Positions 1 to 8,424 of a stretch of DNA of 64,000 nucleotides are shown here, one piece after another. The stretch's first letter is position 1. Each line of letters opens with the position of its first letter. Below the pieces are notes generated by a model. That model had not been told where the DNA came from. It saw only the letters and a program-made list of their open reading frames with translations, and did not search any database. The DNA comes from an uncultured Gemmataceae bacterium (GTDB lineage: Bacteria > Planctomycetota > Planctomycetia > Gemmatales > Gemmataceae): assembly GCA_937923405.1 (NCBI GenBank), contig CALDUY010000039.1:1-64000 (forward strand), in the 5' to 3' direction. Made by a program: the position numbers and the translations under genes.

Positions 1-1
1 A

Positions 2-739
2 GACACGCTGATCGAACTCATCGGTCGCGCGGACAAAATGTCCAAGAGTCGCAAGAACGTGGTCAATCCCGATCGTGTCGTGCAACAGTACGGAGCGGAC
101 AGTCTGCGGCTGTACGAAATGTTCATGGGGCCGCTGGAGGCGACCAAGCCGTGGAACATGCGTGGCGTCGATGGCGTGTATCGCTTCCTGGCTCGGGTCT
201 GGCGGTTGTTGATCGACGACCGGGCTGAGGAGACTCGCCTCAACGAGACAGTTAAGGACGTCGAACCAGAACCGGCCACATTGCGCATGCTGCATCGCAC
301 CATCCAAAAAGTAACCGAAGATTTGGACGGCATGCGCTTCAACACGGCCATCAGTGCCATGATGGAGTTGACCAACCATCTGACCCCGTTGTCGGTGCGT
401 CCGCGCAGTGTGGTGCAAACGCTCGTGCTACTGCTGTCGCCGTTCGCGCCACACATTGCTGAGGAACTCTGGGCTGCTTTGGGACACAGTAAGACGTTGG
501 CCTACGAGCCTTGGCCGAGCTACGATCCGGCTTTGCTCGTCGAGGCCGAGATCGAGGTACCCGTGCAGATCAACGGCAAACTTCGCCTGCGACTGATGCT
601 GCCCTCGGGGCTGGATGCTAAACAACTGGAGAGGGCCGCCCTGGCTCGCAGTGAGGTGCAGTCGCTGTTACAGGGCAAAACCGTGCGCAAGGTTATTGTT
701 CCGCCGCGCGGCGGACTAGTGAACATCGTGGTCGGCTGA
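2..739 (+). CDS. leuS: Leucyl-tRNA synthetase, C-terminal part (5' end outside window)
   Basis: Class I aminoacyl-tRNA synthetase that charges tRNA-Leu in the cytoplasm. The reading frame is open from the first bases and carries the KMSKS signature (KMSKSRKNVVNPD) at once, so only the end of the catalytic core, the anticodon-binding helical domain (for example FLARVWRLL and the LSPFAPHIAEELW stretch) and the small C-terminal domain (VPVQINGKLR) are visible. This order is typical of bacterial LeuRS. The protein ends naturally at a TGA. The next gene follows within about 75 bases on the same strand. Identity is clear from the KMSKS and anticodon-binding sequences; everything upstream of KMSKS lies outside the window. 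Confidence 0.96.
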   Translation, partial: DTLIELIGRADKMSKSRKNVVNPDRVVQQYGADSLRLYEMFMGPLEATKPWNMRGVDGVYRFLARVWRLLIDDRAEETRLNETVKDVEPEPATLRMLHRTIQKVTEDLDGMRFNTAISAMMELTNHLTPLSVRPRSVVQTLVLLLSPFAPHIAEELWAALGHSKTLAYEPWPSYDPALLVEAEIEVPVQINGKLRLRLMLPSGLDAKQLERAALARSEVQSLLQGKTVRKVIVPPRGGLVNIVVG

Positions 740-814
740 AGAATCCTCTTGCCGTCCTCGTGGGGGTTTGAGATACATCACAGGGACCAGACTCCGAGTC
801 GGAAGGAACGAGCG

Positions 815-2104
815 ATGGACAGCGTACTGGGATTTATCCTTGGCGGCGGACGTGGCCATGGTCTGCACCCGCTCACCCGGTATCGAAGCACTCCTGCCGT
901 CACTGTCGCCGGCAAGTACCGTCTCATCGACATCCCCGTCAGCAACTGCATCAACAGCGGCATTCGTCGCCTCTATGTGCTGACGCAGTTTCTCTCGGTG
1001 AGCCTACATCGCCACATTGCCAATACCTACAAATTCGCTCCGTTTAGTGGTGGATTCGTCGAGGTGTTGGCTGCTCAACAGACCAACGAAACCTCCGACT
1101 GGTATCGTGGAACCGCCGACGCCTTACGGCAGAATCTTCGCTACATACAAACCGACTCGGCTCGCGACGTGTTGATCCTTTCCAGCGATGGTCTCTATCG
1201 CATGAATTACGGGGAGATGCTGCGAACCCATCGGGACAGCAATGCCGACGTGACCTTCGGCGTGGTTCCTGTCCGACGTTCCGAGGCATCGGGGTTGGGC
1301 ATTCTCAAACTCGACGAGAATAACCGCTTACTCGAACTGGTGGAGAAGCCGAAAACCCCGGAGCAACTCGACGCCGTGCGGGCCTCGCCAAGCTGGCTAG
1401 AGCAACGCGGACTGGCCGATTCGGGCAAGGAATACCTTGCCAACATGGGAGTCTACCTGTGTCGTCGTGAGACCCTGTTGAAACTGCTTCAGGATCAGCC
1501 CGAAGCGGTTGATCTGGTCACGCAACACTTCGCTCGCATTGTTCGCAGTCATCATCTGCAAGGGCATCTGTTCGATGGCTACTTTCAAGATCTGGGAAGT
1601 TCTATTCGCGCCTACTTCGAGGCCAATCTCGCCCTAGCGGGAGATCATCCGCCCTTCAACTTTCATAGTCCCGAGGGCGTGATCTACACCCACATGCGGA
1701 ACCTACCCGCGGCCCGAGTCCTCGCCTCGAAAATGGAACATGGCTTGGTCAGCGAAGGTTGCGTGATCGGCGAAGGTGTGCAGATCGAACGAGCCTGCAT
1801 CGGCCAACGGCTACGCATCGGTCGGGACGTGGTGCTACGCGACGTCGTTCTTTGTGGAGCCGATCGCATTGAAACCGAGGAGGAAAAACGCCTCAATCGC
1901 GAGTTGGGGCAACCCAACATCGGAATCGGCGATGGTTCCGTCATCACCCGTGCCATTCTGGACAAGGATTGCCGCATCGGTCGCCAGGTGCGCATCCAAG
2001 GCGATCCACAACGCCAGGACACCGAAACCGCCCACTACGTCATTCGTGATGGCATCGTCGTTATCTCGCGCGGAGCCATCATTCCGGATGGGACGGTGAT
2101 CTGA
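815..2104 (+). CDS. glgC: Glucose-1-phosphate adenylyltransferase homologue with altered catalytic motifs
   Basis: Member of the ADP-glucose pyrophosphorylase family: an N-terminal nucleotidyltransferase fold followed by a left-handed beta-helix (hexapeptide-like repeats in the last 130 residues). The KYRLIDIPVSNCINSG block is plant/cyanobacterial in type, and the length of 429 residues fits. ATG 815 is preferred because GGAAGGA lies just upstream; a TTG at 749 would add 22 unlike residues. Several family positions differ. The loop usually GGGxGTRLxPLT reads GGGRGHGLHPLT, so the Arg is Gly16. The Lys of the usual AKPAV is Thr26. The GDHxYxMDY block reads SDGLYRMNY (Asp125 kept, Asn131 in place of Asp). 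The sugar-phosphate Lys of VEKP (Lys178) is kept. Loss of the loop Arg and the KPAV Lys recalls the regulatory large subunit of plant enzymes, so catalysis is doubtful. The 3' end overlaps the convergent lipoprotein gene by 26 bases. Confidence 0.85.
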   Translation: MDSVLGFILGGGRGHGLHPLTRYRSTPAVTVAGKYRLIDIPVSNCINSGIRRLYVLTQFLSVSLHRHIANTYKFAPFSGGFVEVLAAQQTNETSDWYRGTADALRQNLRYIQTDSARDVLILSSDGLYRMNYGEMLRTHRDSNADVTFGVVPVRRSEASGLGILKLDENNRLLELVEKPKTPEQLDAVRASPSWLEQRGLADSGKEYLANMGVYLCRRETLLKLLQDQPEAVDLVTQHFARIVRSHHLQGHLFDGYFQDLGSSIRAYFEANLALAGDHPPFNFHSPEGVIYTHMRNLPAARVLASKMEHGLVSEGCVIGEGVQIERACIGQRLRIGRDVVLRDVVLCGADRIETEEEKRLNRELGQPNIGIGDGSVITRAILDKDCRIGRQVRIQGDPQRQDTETAHYVIRDGIVVISRGAIIPDGTVI

Positions 2105-2933
2105 ACGCGATCTCGACCATCTGCTGTTGGCCGCGTTCGATCCGCACACGCTGTACTTGTTCGAGGGGTGCGGCAAAGCGCACCTGCTGAATCCGAAAAC
2201 TATCGGCGTTGCGCTCGGTACGTTGAACCTGCCAGTTGGGATGCCAGACGACCAAATCGTACTCCCCTTGGGGCACTTCGCTCAGGTGGAATTCCCCTTT
2301 GCTGTTGGTCACCGAGTAGTACGGATGATGATCGACGAAGAGATAGTCGCGCATCCAGAATAGCCCTGCGCCGCTGAGCAGTTCGACCACACCAGGCTTG
2401 CTGAATCGCATGCGGCGCGGCTGTTCCGGATCGGGCAGCATCAGCGACTCGAAATGTACGCCACGAACTTGAACCGCGTGATAGACCCCCTGTCGAGAGA
2501 CGATCTCCACCTCGTCTCCCGCGCGAACGAAACGACAGCTGCGGTCAAAGGCAAAATTGCGCAGTTCGACACGCACCGCGGCATGATTCCACGGACGGCT
2601 TTGAGCGGGATCGACGCCGCGCAAAAAGACCACGGCGGAACTGAGCATTCCTTCCGAGTTGATCACTGGAGCGTTCGGATTGGGCCATTCGCGGACCGGC
2701 AGATTGGGTTGATCGGTTAACGGATTCTCGATCGAACGAAAAACTGGCACAACGGGACGTTGCCCTTGCCAGCGAACACGGCCATACAGGCTGCCTGTCT
2801 GGGCCATGTCAAAGCGCGTCGCCAACTCGACTGAAGGAGGGATCTCCATCTCGGCAGAGGAGGGCGTGGTCGACGGCTCGTCACACCCGACGGCCCAGAT
2901 TAACAGGAATAACCCGGTCCAGGAATTCCGCAC
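2079..2933 (-). CDS. Predicted lipoprotein with carboxypeptidase-regulatory-like / cupredoxin-like fold
   Basis: A 284-residue protein. The N-terminus (MRNSWTGLFLLIWAVGC) is a hydrophobic signal ending in a lipobox-like AVGC, so it is probably a lipoprotein with Cys17 lipidated. The body begins a beta-rich segment (GSLYGRVRWQG), then has a middle region with SSAVVFLRGVD and an AGDEVEIVSR segment, and a late GEFHLSEVPQGEYDLVVWHP stretch. That last pattern is typical of carboxypeptidase-regulatory-like (transthyretin-like) beta-sandwiches found in many planctomycete exported proteins. No enzyme motif is visible and the function is unknown. It stands alone on the minus strand and converges on glgC with a 26-base overlap. 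About 450 bases separate its start from the next gene. Confidence 0.6.
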   Translation of the reverse strand: MRNSWTGLFLLIWAVGCDEPSTTPSSAEMEIPPSVELATRFDMAQTGSLYGRVRWQGQRPVVPVFRSIENPLTDQPNLPVREWPNPNAPVINSEGMLSSAVVFLRGVDPAQSRPWNHAAVRVELRNFAFDRSCRFVRAGDEVEIVSRQGVYHAVQVRGVHFESLMLPDPEQPRRMRFSKPGVVELLSGAGLFWMRDYLFVDHHPYYSVTNSKGEFHLSEVPQGEYDLVVWHPNWQVQRTERNADSFRIQQVRFAAPLEQVQRVRIERGQQQMVEIAFRSPSHPE

Positions 2934-3076
2934 GAGGGCACCTCACAATCGTCGGCGTCAATGGACGGCAACTGATGTACCCCAAATCGCTGCAGCGGAG
3001 CAAGACGATCCTGAGAGGTTCATCGATTGTTCCACGAGTTCCACGAGGCGGAGAGAAAAATATTCGGAATTTGCTC
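2934..3076. other. Intergenic region between divergent genes
   Basis: First part of the roughly 450-base gap between the lipoprotein gene (minus) and the secretin gene (plus). I see no RNA gene or protein-coding stretch here. It presumably holds the minus-strand promoter. The remainder of the gap carries a promoter-like pair at 3077-3105 and a run of eight G at 3202-3209. Confidence 0.5.
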
Positions 3077-3105
3077 TTGACCGATACGAGCCGGACGACT
3101 ATATG
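3077..3105 (+). promoter_or_regulatory. Candidate sigma-70-type promoter for the secretin gene
   Basis: TTGACC at 3077-3082 and TATATG at 3100-3105 are separated by exactly 17 bases, matching the consensus -35 and -10 boxes at five and four of six positions. Initiation near 3112 would give a leader of about 270 bases before the GTG start at 3386. This is pattern matching only; planctomycete promoters are poorly defined. Confidence 0.35.
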
Positions 3106-3385
3106 CCTGCCCCGATTCACCCTTGGGCCATAGTACGTCATGTCGCGGCCGACCCCGAACCCGACGTTTGTCGTCGTGGTGGAGAGGCACGGGTAGGCCG
3201 AGGGGGGGGTGTGGTCGGGACGGTGTAAACCGTTCCTGGGGGAGGACGGCCGCGTGTTCATGTCGGATGCGATTCGCTGTCGAACTGCCTGGCCAGGCTT
3301 CATCGGCCTGCGGAACCGATCGGGGGGATTCGATCGGAGGCCGCCTTTCAGGGCAGGCAAGGATGACCGAGCAAAGGAGGCAACG

Positions 3386-6300
3386 GTGTCCAGGGCAAAG
3401 GGAAGAACAGGGGTCTGGCGCGCCGCGGCGCTGCTGGCGGGGGCCCTTTTACAGCTCTCGTCCGGGCAAGCGTTCGCCCAACGGCCGGGGATCACTTCGG
3501 CCCCGGTTGGTGCGAGGCCCAGCTATGAGGCGCGTTCCGAGCAGAAGACGCAAGCCGTCTCCATGCTCGCTCAGGCGCGTACTCACTACGCACAGGGGAA
3601 CTTCGATACCGCTGAGCAGCTCGCTATGGAAGCGGCCAAGTTGAAAGTCTCCTGGAGCGTCAATGAAGATTCACCGACCAAGTTGCTCGGAGAAATCCGC
3701 AACGCTCGCAATGAACCGAAGATGTTGTTGCTCGCTGCTCGCGCCGCTCTGGGTCGCAAGGAATACCAGCGGGCCGAACGCTTCGCCAAACTCGCGGATC
3801 GCCATGCTGGCATGATGTCGTTCCCCCCCTGGGGCGACACCCCCAGCAAAGTGTTGAGCGATATTCGTTCGGCTCAATCCAGCGGTGTGGTCAGCAGTTC
3901 GGCTGCTACGGCAACGAAGAGTTCGGCTCCTTGGAGCAAAAAGCCCGAGGAAAGCAAGAACGCCGTCGTGCAGACGGGGTATTCATCTAAGCCGACTACG
4001 CCGACCACCACGTCGACCGCGACTTCGCCAGCCGTCGCCCCCAACAAGACCATAACCAAAGCTCCATCTACGCCGGTTCCCGCCCAGGCCAAGGCCGGCG
4101 ATGAGACCGATGAAGCTCGTCAGGTGTTGAAGCAAGCCCGAGAGGCGCTGGCCCGCAAAGACTACGAGCGTGCTCATGCTCTCGTGGCCGTCTCTCGGCA
4201 GATGAAACACAACCTGGGTTGGTGGGATGATCACCCGGACAAAGTCGAAAGTGACATTCGTCGGGCCGAGATGGGAGGACGCCCGGCTCTGCCCACGGCG
4301 AACAATAGCCGTCCTGGAGCGCCGGCCCATGCCACTGTCCAGAACAAGACCACGACCCCGGTGACGCCAACTCAGCCGACTTCCATTCCGCGAACCAAGA
4401 ACGAAGCTCGCCATCAACTCGCTGTTGGTCGCAAGCTCCTGGAAGAGGGTAAGCTCGACGAGGCCGCTCAGACCGCGCAGCGGATCAAGGCTCAGTCGAA
4501 TATCAGCTGGGGGCTGTTCGAAGATTCTCCGGATCGTTTGGCGATCGACGTGGAGAAGGCTCGCACCGTTCGCGATCGTCAGGAAGCCGCCCGGCTGCTC
4601 GCCGAGGGACGCAAACTGTATGAACAGGGGCAATACGAAGAGGCCACCAAGTTGGCCTACCGGGCCCAGAAACTACATGGGAGTTACTCGATCTGGGATC
4701 TCGGCGATCGTCCTGCCAAGCTGTTGAGCGACATTCAGACCGCGCAGGCCAAGTCGCGCCGTACCGCATTGCCACCTTCCGCGGTGGTGAAGAACACCTC
4801 CAGCGAAACGGGGGCTACATCGGCTCCGGTTGTGCAGACGGCCAACAACACGCCGGCTTCGTCAAGCGTCGTGCCTTCGCCGGATCGCCTGAAGGCTCAA
4901 CAACTCGTCGCCGAGGCTCAGCGTCTGTTGATGGAAAACAAATTGCTGGAAGCACGGCAGAAAACGCTGGAAGCCCAGAAGCTGAATGTCCGCTTCGGAC
5001 CAGACGAGAACAGCCCGGAGTTCGTCTATCAGCAGCTCGCCACGCAGGCTCGACAGAAGATCGCCGCTTTGTCCAGCAGCGCCCAAGAGGCGGTCGCCCA
5101 AGGCAAAGCAGACGTGGCCAAGGCGCGCCTGGAAGAGGCTCGTCAGTTGGCTGCCAGTTTCGGCCAGGATACCCGACCGATCGAGGCCCAGTTAGTCGCG
5201 GTAGGCGGGATGAAATCGCCCGGCACAGGGGCCACCTTTCCTGCGGCTCCCACAAGCGTCGCACAGGGAACCTCTCCCGGTGTCCACCTGGGCACCGGCC
5301 CAGCGTTGCCCGAGGTGAACTCGTCCACGTCCCCCGCTGGGACGGCTGCCGCCCAACCGACCCCGCAAGGCCTGCGATTGCTCGAAGATGCTCGGGTGGA
5401 GCTGCGTAAAGGGGAAACCGCCAATGCTCGCCGACTCGCCGAGGCTGCCTTGACGGGTAAGCACAACGTCCAGAACGACGCGATGGCTCTGCTGCGAACC
5501 ATCGATGCCGAGGAGGCTAACCAGAAGCAACTCGCTGCCAATCGGGCTTTCGACGCTGCTTTGGCGGCCTACCGTCGTCGGGAGTACCAACGAGCCAGCG
5601 CCATGATCGCTGCCCTGGATACGCGATTGCTCGACGCCGAACGCCAGGGCCGTTTGCGTGAGATCGCCATGACGCCGGAGATGTCCCCGGTGGCACGGCA
5701 GACGGAGAAATCGCCGACCGGTTCGACGACGCAGGGTTCGATCCGAACTGTTGGCGATGTGGTCCCGGCTGGTGGCACGAGTCCTTCAACTTTGCCGTCC
5801 GACGGTTTTGGTCCGGGTCGTGCCGTCGTCTCGGACGCCGCGGATGGCGGACTGCTGGATCGGCACAAGCAGATGCAGCGGGTGTTGTTCGAGAAGTTGC
5901 GTCAGGACGGCTTGGAAGCCCAGCGGGAGGCCGCCGAGAAGTTCCGCGCCGGTCAGACCGATCAGGCGTTGGAGATTCTCCAGGACTACCTGGCCCGCGT
6001 GCAGGATGAAAAGCTCGAAACCAGCCAGTTGTCGCTGTTGAAACGTCCCATCGAGTCGCGGCTCAGCCATTACCGCCTGCTCAAGGCTCAGAAGGACATG
6101 GCCGCTGGTGCAGTCGCTAGCCGACAGGCGAACGCGGACAAGATCCGTGATCGCTACAAGGCCGAGGAGATGAAGCAGAAGAACATCGAGAAGCTGATGA
6201 AAGAGTTCAACCGCGAGTTCGCTGCCGCTCACTATCTGGAGGCGGAAAACCTCGCTATGCGAGCGTTGGAACTCGACCCGGACAACGGCGTGGCCAGCGC

Positions 6301-8257
6301 CGCGGTCTACATGGCTCGTCGTCAGCGCGATGTCGCCAGTTACCAAAAGATCAAAGAAGGGCGCGAACGCTATAACCTGGCAGCTCTGAATGACGCCGAG
6401 AAGGAACCGGGCTACCGGGCCATCGAGAATGGCGTCGACTATGACGAGGAGGTCTGGAATCGGGCCAAGAAGCGCAAGGCCGTAGATCCGATCCAGATCG
6501 GCAAACCCAGTGAAAAGGAGAAGCTGATCGAAAAGCAGCTGTCCACGCCGATCAGCGTCAGCTTCGACAGTCAGCCGCTCCGCGTAGTGCTGGACGAACT
6601 GCAGAACATGCATGGCGTGAACATCGTCCCCGACATGCCGGCTCTGCAGGAAGCAGGAGTCAGTCTAGAGAGCCAAATCTCGATCAAACTCGATCGCATT
6701 TCACTGCGATCGGCGTTGAACCTGATCTTGCACCAAGTGCGGTTGACGCACACCATCCGTGATGAAGTGCTGATGATCACCACCGAGGAGAATGCCAAAG
6801 GCAAGGTCAAGCCGGTCAGCTATAACGTGGCCGACTTGGTCATTCCGGTGGAAAACTTCGGCGACATCCGCAACGGCTCGGTGATTCCGAACGCTCCGGG
6901 TACGGCCTCGCAACAGGTTGCCATGGGTCCAGGAGCGATGCCCTATACTGGTCCTTTTGCGATGGCTAATGGTCAGAACGTCGGCACGCCTTCGGGCGGG
7001 TCGATGCTCAACGGCGGCGGTGGCGGCCCGACCTCATCGAGCAACGGCGTCAACGTGGCCAAGCGGGTTAGTACCACCACCGAGGACCAGCTGATCAAGC
7101 TGATCACCAGCACGATCCAGCCGCGGTCCTGGAGCGAGATGGGCGGCCCTGGCACGATCGAGTACTTCCCGATGACCATGTCGCTGGTCATCAATCAGAC
7201 GCCGGACATTCAGGAACAGATCCAGGATCTGCTCTCGTCGCTGCGTCGCTTGCAGGATCAGGAAGTGTCGGTCGAGGTTCGCTTCATCAGCGTCTCGGAA
7301 GACTTCTTCGAGCGAGTCGGCGTGAACTTCAACATGAACGTTCTGACGAACAACGCTCGCTACGAGCCAGCCTTGCAGACCAGTGCGTTCACCTTTGACA
7401 GCTCGCAGTTCATCAACGCCTTCCGTCCGGGCCGCTTCCTGGCGGGCATGACGCCGGCTGGTACCCTGACTCCGACGCTGGATATTCCGATCAACCAGAA
7501 CTCCTTCTTGCAGACCGTACCAACCTTTGGTAGCTACGCTCCAGGCGGGCTGACGATGGGTCTGGCGTTCCTCAGCGATATCCAGGTGTTCCTGTTCCTG
7601 GAAGCCGCCCAGGGCAATCAGCGAGCCAACATCATGCAGGCTCCCAAGCTGACCCTGTTCAACGGCCAGACCTCCACTCTTAACGTCAACGACTTCCAGT
7701 CGTTCGTCAGTGGAGTGTTCATCACCCAGGTTCAGGGTACCGGTCAGTTCGCCATTGTTCCGCAGACGATCCAGTTCCCACTCGGTGTCTTCCTGACGAT
7801 TCAGGCAGTCATCTCGGCGGATCGACGGTTCGTGCGACTGACGCTGGCTCCGTTCCTGACCAACTTGGCTCCCGGCCCCATCAACACCTTCCCGATCGTC
7901 GTGCCGATCTTCACGTCGATCGAAGGCAATCAGGCCGGACAACCGGTGTTGCTCACTCAGCTTGTGCAGCAACCGATCATCACCTCCGTCTCAGTGCAAA
8001 CCACCGTGGCGGTGCCGGACGGCGGCACGGTTCTGATGGGCGGTCTGAAGCGACTGTCCGAGGCGCGGTCCGAGTTTGGCCCACCGATCCTCAGCAAGGT
8101 TCCCTACGTGAACCGCCTGTTCAAGAACGTCGGCTACGGACGGGAGACCGACAGCCTGCTGATCATGGTCACGCCGCGTATCATCGTCCAGGCCGAGGAA
8201 GAGGAACGGCAGACCGGCTTCAGCAGTGCCGAAGCAGGTGGAGCTGCCGGCTCCTAA
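3386..8257 (+). CDS. Giant secretin (type II/III secretion GspD-like) with N-terminal repeat region
   Basis: Outer-membrane secretin-family protein of 1623 residues. The GTG at 3386 is chosen because AAAGGAGG sits 5 bases upstream and a signal peptide follows directly (hydrophobic stretch ending SGQAFA-Q). Residues about 40-560 hold at least six imperfect copies of a helical unit that ends in a W..(E/D)DSPxKLLxDIxxA-like motif, separated by Pro/Thr/Ser-rich linkers; residues about 560-1000 look like TPR helices. A secretin N0/STN-like domain spans about 1050-1135 (STPISVSFDSQPLRVVLDEL), then an N1-like domain with a Gly-rich insert, then the secretin beta-domain to about 1610 (VAVPDGGTVLMGGL, PILSKVPYVNRLFKNVG, LLIMVTPRI). 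This is several times longer than ordinary GspD. No type II secretion or pilus partners lie nearby. A strong terminator follows. Confidence 0.88.
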   Translation: MSRAKGRTGVWRAAALLAGALLQLSSGQAFAQRPGITSAPVGARPSYEARSEQKTQAVSMLAQARTHYAQGNFDTAEQLAMEAAKLKVSWSVNEDSPTKLLGEIRNARNEPKMLLLAARAALGRKEYQRAERFAKLADRHAGMMSFPPWGDTPSKVLSDIRSAQSSGVVSSSAATATKSSAPWSKKPEESKNAVVQTGYSSKPTTPTTTSTATSPAVAPNKTITKAPSTPVPAQAKAGDETDEARQVLKQAREALARKDYERAHALVAVSRQMKHNLGWWDDHPDKVESDIRRAEMGGRPALPTANNSRPGAPAHATVQNKTTTPVTPTQPTSIPRTKNEARHQLAVGRKLLEEGKLDEAAQTAQRIKAQSNISWGLFEDSPDRLAIDVEKARTVRDRQEAARLLAEGRKLYEQGQYEEATKLAYRAQKLHGSYSIWDLGDRPAKLLSDIQTAQAKSRRTALPPSAVVKNTSSETGATSAPVVQTANNTPASSSVVPSPDRLKAQQLVAEAQRLLMENKLLEARQKTLEAQKLNVRFGPDENSPEFVYQQLATQARQKIAALSSSAQEAVAQGKADVAKARLEEARQLAASFGQDTRPIEAQLVAVGGMKSPGTGATFPAAPTSVAQGTSPGVHLGTGPALPEVNSSTSPAGTAAAQPTPQGLRLLEDARVELRKGETANARRLAEAALTGKHNVQNDAMALLRTIDAEEANQKQLAANRAFDAALAAYRRREYQRASAMIAALDTRLLDAERQGRLREIAMTPEMSPVARQTEKSPTGSTTQGSIRTVGDVVPAGGTSPSTLPSDGFGPGRAVVSDAADGGLLDRHKQMQRVLFEKLRQDGLEAQREAAEKFRAGQTDQALEILQDYLARVQDEKLETSQLSLLKRPIESRLSHYRLLKAQKDMAAGAVASRQANADKIRDRYKAEEMKQKNIEKLMKEFNREFAAAHYLEAENLAMRALELDPDNGVASAAVYMARRQRDVASYQKIKEGRERYNLAALNDAEKEPGYRAIENGVDYDEEVWNRAKKRKAVDPIQIGKPSEKEKLIEKQLSTPISVSFDSQPLRVVLDELQNMHGVNIVPDMPALQEAGVSLESQISIKLDRISLRSALNLILHQVRLTHTIRDEVLMITTEENAKGKVKPVSYNVADLVIPVENFGDIRNGSVIPNAPGTASQQVAMGPGAMPYTGPFAMANGQNVGTPSGGSMLNGGGGGPTSSSNGVNVAKRVSTTTEDQLIKLITSTIQPRSWSEMGGPGTIEYFPMTMSLVINQTPDIQEQIQDLLSSLRRLQDQEVSVEVRFISVSEDFFERVGVNFNMNVLTNNARYEPALQTSAFTFDSSQFINAFRPGRFLAGMTPAGTLTPTLDIPINQNSFLQTVPTFGSYAPGGLTMGLAFLSDIQVFLFLEAAQGNQRANIMQAPKLTLFNGQTSTLNVNDFQSFVSGVFITQVQGTGQFAIVPQTIQFPLGVFLTIQAVISADRRFVRLTLAPFLTNLAPGPINTFPIVVPIFTSIEGNQAGQPVLLTQLVQQPIITSVSVQTTVAVPDGGTVLMGGLKRLSEARSEFGPPILSKVPYVNRLFKNVGYGRETDSLLIMVTPRIIVQAEEEERQTGFSSAEAGGAAGS

Positions 8258-8283
8258 TCGAGTAATCACGCTCGCTCAGTAAT

Positions 8284-8340
8284 CCCGGGCGTGGGAGATG
8301 GACGCAAGTCCGACTCCCACGCCTGGGCTGTTTTCTTCTC
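8284..8340 (+). terminator. Intrinsic terminator after the secretin gene
   Basis: A 14-base-pair stem (8284-8297 with 8314-8327, one G-T pair) with a 16-base loop is followed by CTGTTTTCTTCTC. It lies 27 bases after the secretin stop codon and reads as a rho-independent terminator. Confidence 0.85.
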
Positions 8341-8351
8341 AGCTTGGTACA

Positions 8352-8380
8352 TTGCCAGTGCCTCGCTGACCCCTGACAAT
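8352..8380 (+). promoter_or_regulatory. Candidate promoter for the metallopeptidase gene
   Basis: TTGCCA at 8352-8357 and GACAAT at 8375-8380 lie 17 bases apart, just after the terminator and 44 bases before the ATG at 8425. The -35 matches five of six consensus bases and the -10 four of six. Weak evidence on its own, but well placed. Confidence 0.3.
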
Positions 8381-8424
8381 CGAACTGTAGGATCGCCTCA
8401 CTCTCGGACACAGGATCGGCTGTT

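Noticed and set aside
3202..3209. Run of eight G upstream of the secretin gene, considered as a phase-variable tract
   Set aside because: It lies 180 bases ahead of the supported start, outside the gene and outside the candidate promoter spacer. One G run in a GC-rich genome is weak evidence.
2881..3495. Minus-strand open frame of 204 codons spanning the lipoprotein start and the secretin start
   Set aside because: It overlaps two supported gene starts in opposite directions, is Arg/Pro-rich, and has no motif.
7034..7972. Minus-strand open frame of 312 codons opposite the secretin domain
   Set aside because: It mirrors a conserved secretin region and its composition (Gln, Arg and Asp-rich) is a by-product of the sense codons.
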